Source: Candidatus Latescibacterota bacterium (lineage in GTDB: Bacteria; Krumholzibacteriota; Krumholzibacteriia; LZORAL124-64-63). From it: a stretch of 56,556 nucleotides of DNA. A model generated the notes under the pieces. That model ran no database searches. It was not told where the DNA came from and saw only the letters and a program-made list of their open reading frames with translations. The translations under genes were made by a program, and so were the position numbers. Shown piece by piece: positions 32,256 to 39,896 of this stretch (the stretch's first letter is position 1; each line of letters opens with the position of its first letter). The stretch is taken from contig JAUSBL010000022.1 of assembly GCA_030658975.1 (NCBI GenBank), forward strand, positions 1-56,556, in the 5' to 3' direction.

Positions 32256-34904
32256 ATGGCGACGGAAGAGTCCAGCTTCCAGTTTCCGGCGACGCCCCGC
32301 AGCGGCGCCGTCGGCCACTGGGCCAACCTGCTCGCAGCGTTCGCCACGCTCGGCCTCTGCCTGTTCTCCGCCCTGGACGCCGGGAAGATCCGCCCCAACG
32401 ACGGCACCGTCTGGCTGCTGGGCCGCTCCACGGTCACCGTGCTCGAAGCGCCGCCGCGCGCCGACGGCGGGATCAACCTGCTCCAGCCGGGTGACGAGAT
32501 CATCGGCATCGGCACCACCATGATCGCGTCGCCGCAGGAAGCCGCCCAGCTGCTGAGCCGGCAGCAGGTCGGGTCGTTGGTGCCCTACCTCGTCATGCGC
32601 GACGGGAAGGTCCTGCGCGTGCCGGTGCGGCTGAGCGCGTTCCGCACCGCCGACCGCTTCTATCCGTACTACGGCTTCCTCTCCCTGGCCTACTGGCTGA
32701 TCGGCCTGATGATCTACCTGCGCGGGCGGGAGTCCCAGGCCGCGCGCCTGTTCTTCCGGATGTGCCTGCTGTTCGCCGTGTTCTTCATGACCGACCTGAA
32801 CCGGTCGAGCTACTTCTGGGGCGACATCATCACCCGCAACGCCGGCGCGCTCGCGCGCTTCCTGCTGCCGGCGCTATTCCTGCACTTCTTCCTGGTGTTC
32901 CCGGACAAGAAGATCGTCGTCACGCGGCGGCCCTGGCTCGAGCCCCTGCTCTACGTGCTGCCCCTGGTCTTCTACCTGCAGTTCACCATGGACCAGTTCT
33001 TCGGCTCCCACGCCCCGCGGATCTACAACACGCGCTGGCTGGTCCTGGGCACGTTCTTCTCGGCCGGCGCCGTCGCCCTGCTGCACAGCTACTACCAGTT
33101 CCGCGATCCGCTGCAGCGCCGCCGCATCCGCATCCTGACCGTCGGCACGCTGGCGGGCATCCTGCCCTTCCTGATCTTCACCGTGCTGCCCGGCGACCGC
33201 GTCGGCGACACGCTCGCCTTCATCGGCACGGTGCCGATGATCGCCGTGCCGCTGTCGTTCAGCTACTGCATCGCCCGTTACCGCGTGATGCAGATCGAGG
33301 TGCTGCTCAAGCGCAGCCTCGTCTACTCGCTGCTGACCGGAAGCCTGTTCCTGTTCTACCTGGCGTTCGTGCTGGGGCTGGGCGCGCTGCTGCTGCGCCT
33401 CAGCGGCCAGACGAGCCAGGTCGCCACGGTCGCCGCGACGCTGGCCGCCGCGGCCTCCCTGTGGCCCGCCCGCGTCCACCTCCAGGGGCAGCTGGACCGG
33501 CGCTTCTTCCGCAGCCGCGGCAACCTGGCCGGCGCCCTGCAGGAGTTCGGCCTGGAGATCCCCCAGATCATCCAGCAGGACGCCCTCATCACGCGCATCG
33601 GCGGCCGGCTCTGCCAGCTGGTCGACCTGCCGCACCTCGCGGTCTACCGGCCGGCGCCAGCCGGTGAGGAGTGGCTGCTGGCCGGCGTCGTCGGGCACCC
33701 CGCCGCCGCCGGGCCCCACGCCGGTCCGGACGGCTGCGACGAGTGCCCCGGCGAACTGCGGCTCGAGGCCACGGCCCTGCGCCTCGCGCAGTTCAACGAG
33801 CCGTACTGGATCGAGCGCAGCCAGACCCGCCTGGACGTCCGCGCGGCCGCCACCCGCGAGCAGGCCGAGCTGCTGCAGCGGCTCCAGGAAAGGGATGAAC
33901 TGGCCCGCCTCGGCATCGCGCTGCTGGTGCCGATGCTGGTGCGCGGCCGCCTGGTCGGCCTGTTCGCCCTGCCGCCCAAGCACGGCAGCGACGACTACCA
34001 GCTGCAGGACCTCGAACTGCTCACCCTGGTGGCCGGGCAGATGGCGCTGCAGCTCGAGAACAGCCGCCTCTACGAGGAGGAGCTCAAGAAGCAGAAGCTG
34101 GAGGAGCAGCTCACGCTGGCGCGCTCGATCCAGAGCCGTCTGCTGCCCGAACGCCTGCCCTCGGTCGGCGGGCTGGAGCTGGCCGCCTGCAACTTCAACA
34201 GCGCCGAGGTCAGCGGCGACTACTACGACCTGATCGAGCGCGACGACGGGCAGCTCGTGGTCATCATCAGCGACGTCAGCGGCAAGGGCATCCCCGCCAG
34301 CCTGCTGGCCTCGAGCCTCCAGGCCTCGCTGCGCGCCCACTGCGCCATCAGCGACTCCCCGGGCGAGATCCTGGACCGGGTCAACCGCTACCTGTACGCC
34401 AGCACCGACCCCACGCACTTCGCCACCCTGTTCCTGGCCTTCGTGGATCCCGCGCGCCAGCAGCTGCGCTACAGCTCGGGCGGGCACAACGCGCCGATCC
34501 TGCGCCGGGCCGACGGCTCCCTGCACCAGCTGGACAAGGGCGGGTTGCCCCTGGGCGCTTTCGATTTCGGCAGCTACCCCGAGGAGACGATCGGGTTCAC
34601 GCCCGGCGACATGCTCTTCCTGTACACCGACGGGCTGACCGAGACCGTCGACGCCGACGACGAGGAGTTCGGCACCGAACGCGTGGAGCGCCTCCTCGGC
34701 GAGTACCACGGGCTCGGGGCTGCGGAGCTGCTCGACCTCGTGAACGCCGAGCTGCGCGCCTTCAGGGGACGAGAGCAGGCCGACGACGACGTGACCCTGC
34801 TGGTCCTGAAAGCCCTCCACACCGCCGCCGGCAACCCCGCCGGCGCCCTTGCGTACGCACAGCGGGGTTTGCCCCCCCTCACCCGAGCGGAGAACGAGTC
34901 ATGA
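32256..34904 (+). CDS. Membrane PP2C-type serine phosphatase (PDZ-like, 7TM-like, GAF, SpoIIE)
   Basis: Encodes 882 residues. ATG at 32256 has agga upstream; the long open frame before it is not coding. Residues ~22-42 are a membrane helix. A PDZ-like loop follows (INLLQPGDEIIGIG), then six or so further membrane helices (~140-400). A GAF-like domain covers ~440-600 (VDLPHLAVYRP, LVPMLVRGRLVGLFAL), and a short coiled coil EEELKKQKLEEQLTLARSIQSRLLP links to the SpoIIE phosphatase (~621-860). The latter has metal-binding Asp motifs SGDYYDLI, ISDVSGKGIPASL, YTDGLTE and DDDVTLLVLK, plus SSGGHNAPIL. These enzymes dephosphorylate anti-sigma-factor antagonists in partner-switching pathways; no anti-sigma gene is in view. 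It overlaps the TPR gene by four bases. Confidence 0.92.
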   Translation: MATEESSFQFPATPRSGAVGHWANLLAAFATLGLCLFSALDAGKIRPNDGTVWLLGRSTVTVLEAPPRADGGINLLQPGDEIIGIGTTMIASPQEAAQLLSRQQVGSLVPYLVMRDGKVLRVPVRLSAFRTADRFYPYYGFLSLAYWLIGLMIYLRGRESQAARLFFRMCLLFAVFFMTDLNRSSYFWGDIITRNAGALARFLLPALFLHFFLVFPDKKIVVTRRPWLEPLLYVLPLVFYLQFTMDQFFGSHAPRIYNTRWLVLGTFFSAGAVALLHSYYQFRDPLQRRRIRILTVGTLAGILPFLIFTVLPGDRVGDTLAFIGTVPMIAVPLSFSYCIARYRVMQIEVLLKRSLVYSLLTGSLFLFYLAFVLGLGALLLRLSGQTSQVATVAATLAAAASLWPARVHLQGQLDRRFFRSRGNLAGALQEFGLEIPQIIQQDALITRIGGRLCQLVDLPHLAVYRPAPAGEEWLLAGVVGHPAAAGPHAGPDGCDECPGELRLEATALRLAQFNEPYWIERSQTRLDVRAAATREQAELLQRLQERDELARLGIALLVPMLVRGRLVGLFALPPKHGSDDYQLQDLELLTLVAGQMALQLENSRLYEEELKKQKLEEQLTLARSIQSRLLPERLPSVGGLELAACNFNSAEVSGDYYDLIERDDGQLVVIISDVSGKGIPASLLASSLQASLRAHCAISDSPGEILDRVNRYLYASTDPTHFATLFLAFVDPARQQLRYSSGGHNAPILRRADGSLHQLDKGGLPLGAFDFGSYPEETIGFTPGDMLFLYTDGLTETVDADDEEFGTERVERLLGEYHGLGAAELLDLVNAELRAFRGREQADDDVTLLVLKALHTAAGNPAGALAYAQRGLPPLTRAENES

Positions 34905-36376
34905 AGAGATCGGTCATGATCGGCCTGGTCGCGCTGGCGCTGCTGGCCCTCGCCCTGCTTTTCCTGGGCGGTCCCGAGCGCCAGTTCACCACGCGCTCGG
35001 CGGAGGCCTACAACCTGTTCGAGCGGGGCTACTCCCAGATGAACGCGTTCCAGTTCGCCCAGGCCGATTCCTCGCTGCGGCGCGCGGTGTCCCTGGATCC
35101 CGGATTCGCGGCGGCCCACGCCCTGATCGCGCAGATCAAGAACCGCTTCGGGGACAAGGCCGGCAGCGCGTACGAGGCCGCCATCGCCGACAGCCTCGCC
35201 GCCCGTCTGCCCAACGCGCTCGAGCGCGCGAAGCTCCAGCTGCTGCTGCTCGCCTACAAGAAGCCGGGCGACCAGGTCCGCGACTCGCTGCTCGACTACG
35301 TGCTCGCCGAGCAGCCGACGGACCTGATGGCCCTGTCGGCCAAAGCCGGCGTCCTGTACCAGACCGGGAAGTGGGACGAGTGCCAGCGCGTCTACGAGCA
35401 GATCCTGGCCATCGAGCCCAACCACGCCCCCGCCTACAACATGCTCGGCTACCTCGCCGCCGGGCGCGGCGATTACGAGCAGGCCGTCACCCACCTGCGC
35501 AAGTACGCCTTCCTGGCGCCCGACCTGGCCAATCCCCACGACTCGCTGGGCGAGGTGCTGAGCTGGAAGGGCGACTACGAGGATGCCGAGCGCGAATTCC
35601 TGGCCGCCCTGAAGGCCCAGCCCGACTTCCACTTCTCGCAGATCAACCTGGGCGAACTCTACCTCGAGCAGGGCATGATCGCCCAGGGCGAGCAGATCCT
35701 CGAGAGCATCCGCACCGCGCTGGCCGGCTCGCAGCAGGAACGCGAGCTCGACGAGACGCTCATCCGCATGTACTACACCCACGAACTCTACGACGAGGCC
35801 CTGCGCGCCATGGCCGCCTACCAGACGAAGTACCCGGACGCCTTCCTGGGCGGTTACTACCGGGCGATCCAGCTGGCGATGGAGCAGCGGCGGCCCGAAG
35901 CGGATGCCGCGGCCGCCGCCTTCTTCACCAAGGCGCGCAGCAGCGACAACTACGTCTTCAAGAGCTACCGCGACCAGATCGACGGTCTGGAGCACCAGCT
36001 GCGGGCCACGCTGGCGACCCGCGACGGCGACCACGAGAAGGCGATCGACGAGTGGCAGCTGATGCTCGATTCCAGCAGCAACCTGCCCGCCCACGAGCGC
36101 TGGTGGTTCCTGTGGCGGCAGGGCGAGAGCTACCTCGCCTCCGGCCGGCCCGGCCCGGCGCTCGAGAACGCGAAACGGATCCTCGCGACCAATCCGGCGC
36201 GCATCCGCCCCCTGCTGCTGCTGGCGCAGTCCGCCCTGGCGACGGGCGACGCCGGCCTGGCCGGGCAGGCCCTGGCGAAGGTGCAGCCCCTGCTGGCCCG
36301 GGCCGACGCCAAGCTGCCCGCCCAGCAGACCTACCGCGACCTGATCGCGAGGATCACGCCGGCGCCAGCCGACTAG
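34901..36376 (+). CDS. Membrane-anchored TPR protein
   Basis: Encodes 491 residues. ATG at 34901 overlaps the phosphatase stop (ATGA). An N-terminal hydrophobic helix (SVMIGLVALALLALALLFLGG) anchors or exports it. Several TPR-like pairs follow: AYNLFERGYSQMNAFQFAQADSSLRRAVSLDPGFAAAHALIA, CQRVYEQILAIEPNHAPAYNMLGYLAAGRGDYEQAVTHLRKY, ANPHDSLGEVLSWKGDYEDAEREFLAALKAQPDFHFSQINLGELYLEQG. The layout matches TPR regions attached to pH/CadC-like or kinase regulators. It is likely a binding partner of the phosphatase or an independent sensor; the coupling supports a joint role. Confidence 0.88.
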   Translation: MKRSVMIGLVALALLALALLFLGGPERQFTTRSAEAYNLFERGYSQMNAFQFAQADSSLRRAVSLDPGFAAAHALIAQIKNRFGDKAGSAYEAAIADSLAARLPNALERAKLQLLLLAYKKPGDQVRDSLLDYVLAEQPTDLMALSAKAGVLYQTGKWDECQRVYEQILAIEPNHAPAYNMLGYLAAGRGDYEQAVTHLRKYAFLAPDLANPHDSLGEVLSWKGDYEDAEREFLAALKAQPDFHFSQINLGELYLEQGMIAQGEQILESIRTALAGSQQERELDETLIRMYYTHELYDEALRAMAAYQTKYPDAFLGGYYRAIQLAMEQRRPEADAAAAAFFTKARSSDNYVFKSYRDQIDGLEHQLRATLATRDGDHEKAIDEWQLMLDSSSNLPAHERWWFLWRQGESYLASGRPGPALENAKRILATNPARIRPLLLLAQSALATGDAGLAGQALAKVQPLLARADAKLPAQQTYRDLIARITPAPAD

Positions 36377-36399
36377 CGGGCCGGCGTCCCGGACGAGCG

Positions 36400-36433
36400 A
36401 GGAGGCGCCCGGTCCCACGACCGGGCGCCTCCT
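36400..36433. terminator. Strong hairpin between converging genes
   Basis: A perfect 15-bp stem (aggaggcgcccggtc with 36419-36433) and 4-base loop. No T-run follows on either strand, yet the position after the TPR gene and before the stop of the converging GAPDH gene suggests a bidirectional terminator. Confidence 0.6.
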
Positions 36434-36466
36434 GCTGTCGGGCCGTATCGAGGCGGCGGCCGGCGG

Positions 36467-37537
36467 CTACACCTCGTCGAAGAAGAAGGGCCGCAGGCAC
36501 TGGATGATCTTGTCGTAGGTGTCCGGGTAGAGCGCCCAGACGGTGGCGGCGACCGAGCTCAGCAGGCTGTTGCCGTCCTGGGGCGTGAAGCAGAACCCGG
36601 TGATGTCGCGGCCGTCCTGCGAGACGTGGATCCCCTTATAGGGGATCACGGTCTGGTTGAGGATGCGGCCGTAGAAGCCGTGGTCGCGCCCGAAGGAGAA
36701 GATCGAGTTGGCGGTCTTCTTGTGGGTCATCGCCACGCGGTCGTTGGCCTCGCAGCGCTGCATCAGCTCGGCGTGGGTCACCGGCTTGCGCACCTTCAGG
36801 TGGAACTGCAGGGTGTGCATCAGGTTGGTGTTGAGCTTCAGGGCCGAGGAGAACAGCTTCAGGTCGTAGCCCATGGTGTTGAACAAGTGCCAGGCGTCGC
36901 GGGCATGGTGGGTGCCGAAGACGTCGTCGCCGTGCGATCCGATCTCGGGACTCGGCACGAACTTGTCATCCTGGCTGATGTCGTTGGCGCGTCGGATGCA
37001 GACGAACCGCCCCTGCACCAGGTTGTCGGGCCCCTCGTCGCCGAGCCCGAGCATCTTGATGATCAGCGACAGGTTGTGCGTGTTGCAACTGACCACCTGC
37101 AGGTACTTGTCGGTCTCGCTGTCGAGCACTTCGTCGTTGATCCCGCGGGCGTACTGCTTGCCGAAACCGAACTCGCTGCCCTGGGCGATGAAGAGGTCGG
37201 TCGTGTCCTCGTAGGCCCGGTACCACTTCTCCTTCATGTCGTTGCCCATGGGCGTGCAGTCGATGACGACGCGCGCGGCCGCCAGCGCGTCCTCGGTCGT
37301 CACGTCGACCTGGATGCCGATGTCCTTGAATCCGGCGACGCGGTCCTTGTCCGCCACGATGCGCGCGCCGCGCCGGATCAGATCCTTGACCTTGCTGCGG
37401 TCGGTGACCAGCGGCGTATTCTTGTGGAAGAGCACCTCGTCGACGCCCAACTGGTCCTTGAAGTGGCTCAGCAGCCCGATCAGGGGCTCGCCGATGGTCC
37501 CGGTCCCCACCACGAGGACGTTCTTCGTGCCGCGCAT
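36467..37537 (-). CDS. Type II (archaeal-type) glyceraldehyde-3-phosphate dehydrogenase-like
   Basis: Encodes 356 residues. The layout matches archaeal type II GAPDH, not the bacterial GapA type. The N-terminal nucleotide-binding GTGTIGEPLI is followed by VVIDCTPMGND and IAQGSEFGFGKQYARG. The catalytic Cys is in QVVSCNTHNLSL (about 151), and archaeal-like strings RFVCIRRANDISQDDK, EIGSHGDDV, LNTNLMHTLQFHLKV and ANSIFSFGRDHGFYGRIL follow. It would oxidise glyceraldehyde 3-phosphate in glycolysis/gluconeogenesis. No other glycolytic gene is adjacent. ATG at 37537 with aggagga upstream. The family assignment is good; actual substrate and cofactor cannot be told. Confidence 0.8.
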   Translation of the reverse strand: MRGTKNVLVVGTGTIGEPLIGLLSHFKDQLGVDEVLFHKNTPLVTDRSKVKDLIRRGARIVADKDRVAGFKDIGIQVDVTTEDALAAARVVIDCTPMGNDMKEKWYRAYEDTTDLFIAQGSEFGFGKQYARGINDEVLDSETDKYLQVVSCNTHNLSLIIKMLGLGDEGPDNLVQGRFVCIRRANDISQDDKFVPSPEIGSHGDDVFGTHHARDAWHLFNTMGYDLKLFSSALKLNTNLMHTLQFHLKVRKPVTHAELMQRCEANDRVAMTHKKTANSIFSFGRDHGFYGRILNQTVIPYKGIHVSQDGRDITGFCFTPQDGNSLLSSVAATVWALYPDTYDKIIQCLRPFFFDEV

Positions 37538-37639
37538 GGATCCTCCTCTTGCCGGCGTTGTGTCGCTTGGGCCGGACGGGCGGACGCCCGGCCCCTGGAT
37601 GCTAACACGGCCCGCGCGGGGCTGCCAACCCCCGAGCCG

Positions 37640-37909
37640 TTACAGTCCGAGCAGGGCGGCCATGCCTTCGCGGTCGAAACCCTGGCGCGGGACGTAGGCG
37701 CGCACCCAGCGCTCGCCGTCCAGCACGAAATACGGGATTCCCCGCTTGCCGGTGCGTTCCTCCAGCAGACGGGCGGCGTCCTCGTCGCGGTCGATCTCCA
37801 CGGTCTCGTAGGCCACGCCGTGCTCGTCCAGGAAGCGCTTGGCGACGCGGCAGTCGGGGCACCAGGTGGCGCTGTAGACCGTCAGCGTGCGGTAGTTCCG
37901 GTCGCCCAC
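37640..37909 (-). CDS. Glutaredoxin-like thiol protein
   Basis: Encodes 89 residues, family length. The redox motif is TWCPDC (Cys 17 and 20) after strand LTVYSA, with VEIDRDEDAARLLEERTGKRGIPYFVLDG giving the cis-Pro (IPYF). Likely a small cytosolic oxidoreductase. It lies 10 bases after the phosphohexomutase stop with ggaggg in that gap, so it is the last gene of the gph operon. Its position after an iron-sulfur oxidoreductase gene suggests redox coupling, which is inference. Confidence 0.88.
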   Translation of the reverse strand: MGDRNYRTLTVYSATWCPDCRVAKRFLDEHGVAYETVEIDRDEDAARLLEERTGKRGIPYFVLDGERWVRAYVPRQGFDREGMAALLGL

Positions 37910-37919
37910 GGACCCTCCT

Positions 37920-39896
37920 TCAGCCGTCGAGGCGCAGGCCGATCAGGGCCTCGTTGAGCTCGCCCACGCGCCGCCGGTCGCCGCCCTCGCAGTAGTAGCG
38001 CAGCACGGCGTCGGTGCCGCTGGCGCGCAGCTGGAACCAGCACCCCTCGAACTCGATCAGCGTGCCGTCGCCGGCGCGGAAGCAGCGTACGACCGCCGGC
38101 AGCCCGCATCCCGCCGGCAGGCGTTCGCACAGGGCGGCGGACACCGCCGCCGGCGGGCGTCCCTCCAGCGCGGCGAGGAAAGCCACGACGGCCGCCTTGC
38201 GTCGGTTGCCCGCGGCGCGGGCCTCCTCGCGGGCCGCGCCGCGCAGCGACTCGTCGAACAGCGTGACGTCGCGCCGCTCGTAGAACCGGTGCACGATGCC
38301 GTAGGCGTCGAGGCGGTCCAGGTAGAAGGCGGCGAAGCTGCCGCCGTCGGCGAACAGGCGCGCCCCGAGGCCCAGCGCGACCAGCCCGATCTGCATGCCG
38401 TCCTTCTCCTTGATCGCCAGGGTCGCACGCTCCTCGTCGCGCGACAGCATCCAGTCGTCGGGCCCCAGCGCGGCGCCGCCGCTCTCCTCGGCCATGATCA
38501 GCAGCCGCGGTCGCGGGCCGAACACCGTCTCGGTCCCGGTCGCGTCCACGGCGCGGGTGGTCAGCCCGGGGTCGTCGGGATCCGACTCGAGCACCTGGTT
38601 CTCCAGGTCGGCGACCAGGCTCCCGAAGTGCTTGAAGCCGACCGGCACGCGGAAGGTGCGCAGCCGGGTGCCGTGGCGCCGGTTGAAGGCCTCGGCCAGC
38701 TCGCCGATGCTGCGGCTGGTCGGCCAGCTGGTGGCCACGATCCAGTCGTCGTCCCCGAGGGTCCCGCCGGCGTGCAGCGACTCGAGGCGCGCGGCGGCGA
38801 GCATGAAGTAGATCTGGTTCGGCTTGAAGAAGACCAGCACGCGAGCGTCGTCGAGGGGATCGACCTCCAGCCCGGCGGCGCGCGCGCGGTCGGCCAGCGC
38901 GGCGGGCGCCGCGGTCACCATGTTGAAGCGGTCGCCGTCGGGGTCCCAGATGAACACGAGGTCGGCGCGCCGCGCGCGCAGCAGGTCCTGCGCGCCGACG
39001 TGCTTGTAGACCTGCCACTTGCCGGGATCGACGCCGTGGTTCTCGCCGTCCAGGATCCCGATGCCGTGGTAGTCGCGCGACTCCGCCTCGTGGGTGAAGA
39101 AGACGGGCCCGTCCCCGTCGACGCCCACGCCCAGCTCGGCGAAGACGCGGCGCGCGGCGGCGCCCATGCTGCCGCCCTCGGTGCAGATCGCGGTGCGGAA
39201 GCCCCGGGCCGCGGCCGCGGCGATCCCGTCCAGCATGTCCACGGGCACGATGGCCCGCAGCGCGTCCGCGTAGGCGGCGACCGGGTCGAAATCGCGCACG
39301 ATCAGGGGGTCGTCCGCGGGCGCGAGCGGGATCTCGAGCCCCTCTTCGGCGGCCCGCTCGGCCAGCAGGCGGACGCGGTCGGCGATGCGGCCCGCCATCT
39401 CCAGCAGCTGCATGCCCGACTCGTCCATCGGCTTCCAGCCGCCCTTGTAGCTCTGGCTGTGCGAGGCGGTGAAGTTCTCGCCGCCGTCGAGTTCCTCGTA
39501 GTTCACCCCGAAGGACGACAGCCAGATCGGCGTGGTGCGGCAGCCTTCCGGGCGCAGGTGGACGCAGATCCCGTGGGCCGCGTAGACGCGGGCCGCCAGG
39601 TCGATGAACTCCTGCGTGTGCGGGCGCACCTCCCCGCCCACGTGGAGGTGGGCCAGCCCCTCCTCGAGCGCCAGCTGCGCGCGGGCGGTCAGCATGACCG
39701 CCACGTTCAGGCTGTTGAACGGGACTTCGGTGCTGTGCAGGTCGCCGGGATCGAGCAGGTCGCGGTAGCCGGCCGTACCGAGCTGGAAATCGCGGGCCCA
39801 GGCCAGCAGCCCGCCGTCGCGGGCGAGCGCCGGCGCGATCCGGATGGTCTCCTCGGCGCAGTGGAACGGCGTGAACAGGGGCGGGCGTGCGGTCAT
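37920..39896 (-). CDS. Phosphohexomutase (phosphoglucomutase/phosphomannomutase family)
   Basis: Encodes 658 residues, longer than bacterial PMM (about 450). It interconverts hexose-1- and 6-phosphates through a phosphoserine. Active-site loop: GGENFTASHSQSYKGGWKP (Ser about 145; the usual SHNP is SHSQ here). Metal loop: FIWDPDGDRFNMV. Sugar-binding loop: LIMAEESGGAAL. Phosphate-binding loop: WFQLRASGTDAVLRYYCEG. FQLGTAGYRD at the start is family-typical. The start ATG at 39896 overlaps the upstream stop (ATGA). The extra length resembles the phosphoglucomutase/phosphopentomutase subgroup (about 580 residues). The substrate cannot be fixed. Confidence 0.9.
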   Translation of the reverse strand: MTARPPLFTPFHCAEETIRIAPALARDGGLLAWARDFQLGTAGYRDLLDPGDLHSTEVPFNSLNVAVMLTARAQLALEEGLAHLHVGGEVRPHTQEFIDLAARVYAAHGICVHLRPEGCRTTPIWLSSFGVNYEELDGGENFTASHSQSYKGGWKPMDESGMQLLEMAGRIADRVRLLAERAAEEGLEIPLAPADDPLIVRDFDPVAAYADALRAIVPVDMLDGIAAAAARGFRTAICTEGGSMGAAARRVFAELGVGVDGDGPVFFTHEAESRDYHGIGILDGENHGVDPGKWQVYKHVGAQDLLRARRADLVFIWDPDGDRFNMVTAAPAALADRARAAGLEVDPLDDARVLVFFKPNQIYFMLAAARLESLHAGGTLGDDDWIVATSWPTSRSIGELAEAFNRRHGTRLRTFRVPVGFKHFGSLVADLENQVLESDPDDPGLTTRAVDATGTETVFGPRPRLLIMAEESGGAALGPDDWMLSRDEERATLAIKEKDGMQIGLVALGLGARLFADGGSFAAFYLDRLDAYGIVHRFYERRDVTLFDESLRGAAREEARAAGNRRKAAVVAFLAALEGRPPAAVSAALCERLPAGCGLPAVVRCFRAGDGTLIEFEGCWFQLRASGTDAVLRYYCEGGDRRRVGELNEALIGLRLDG

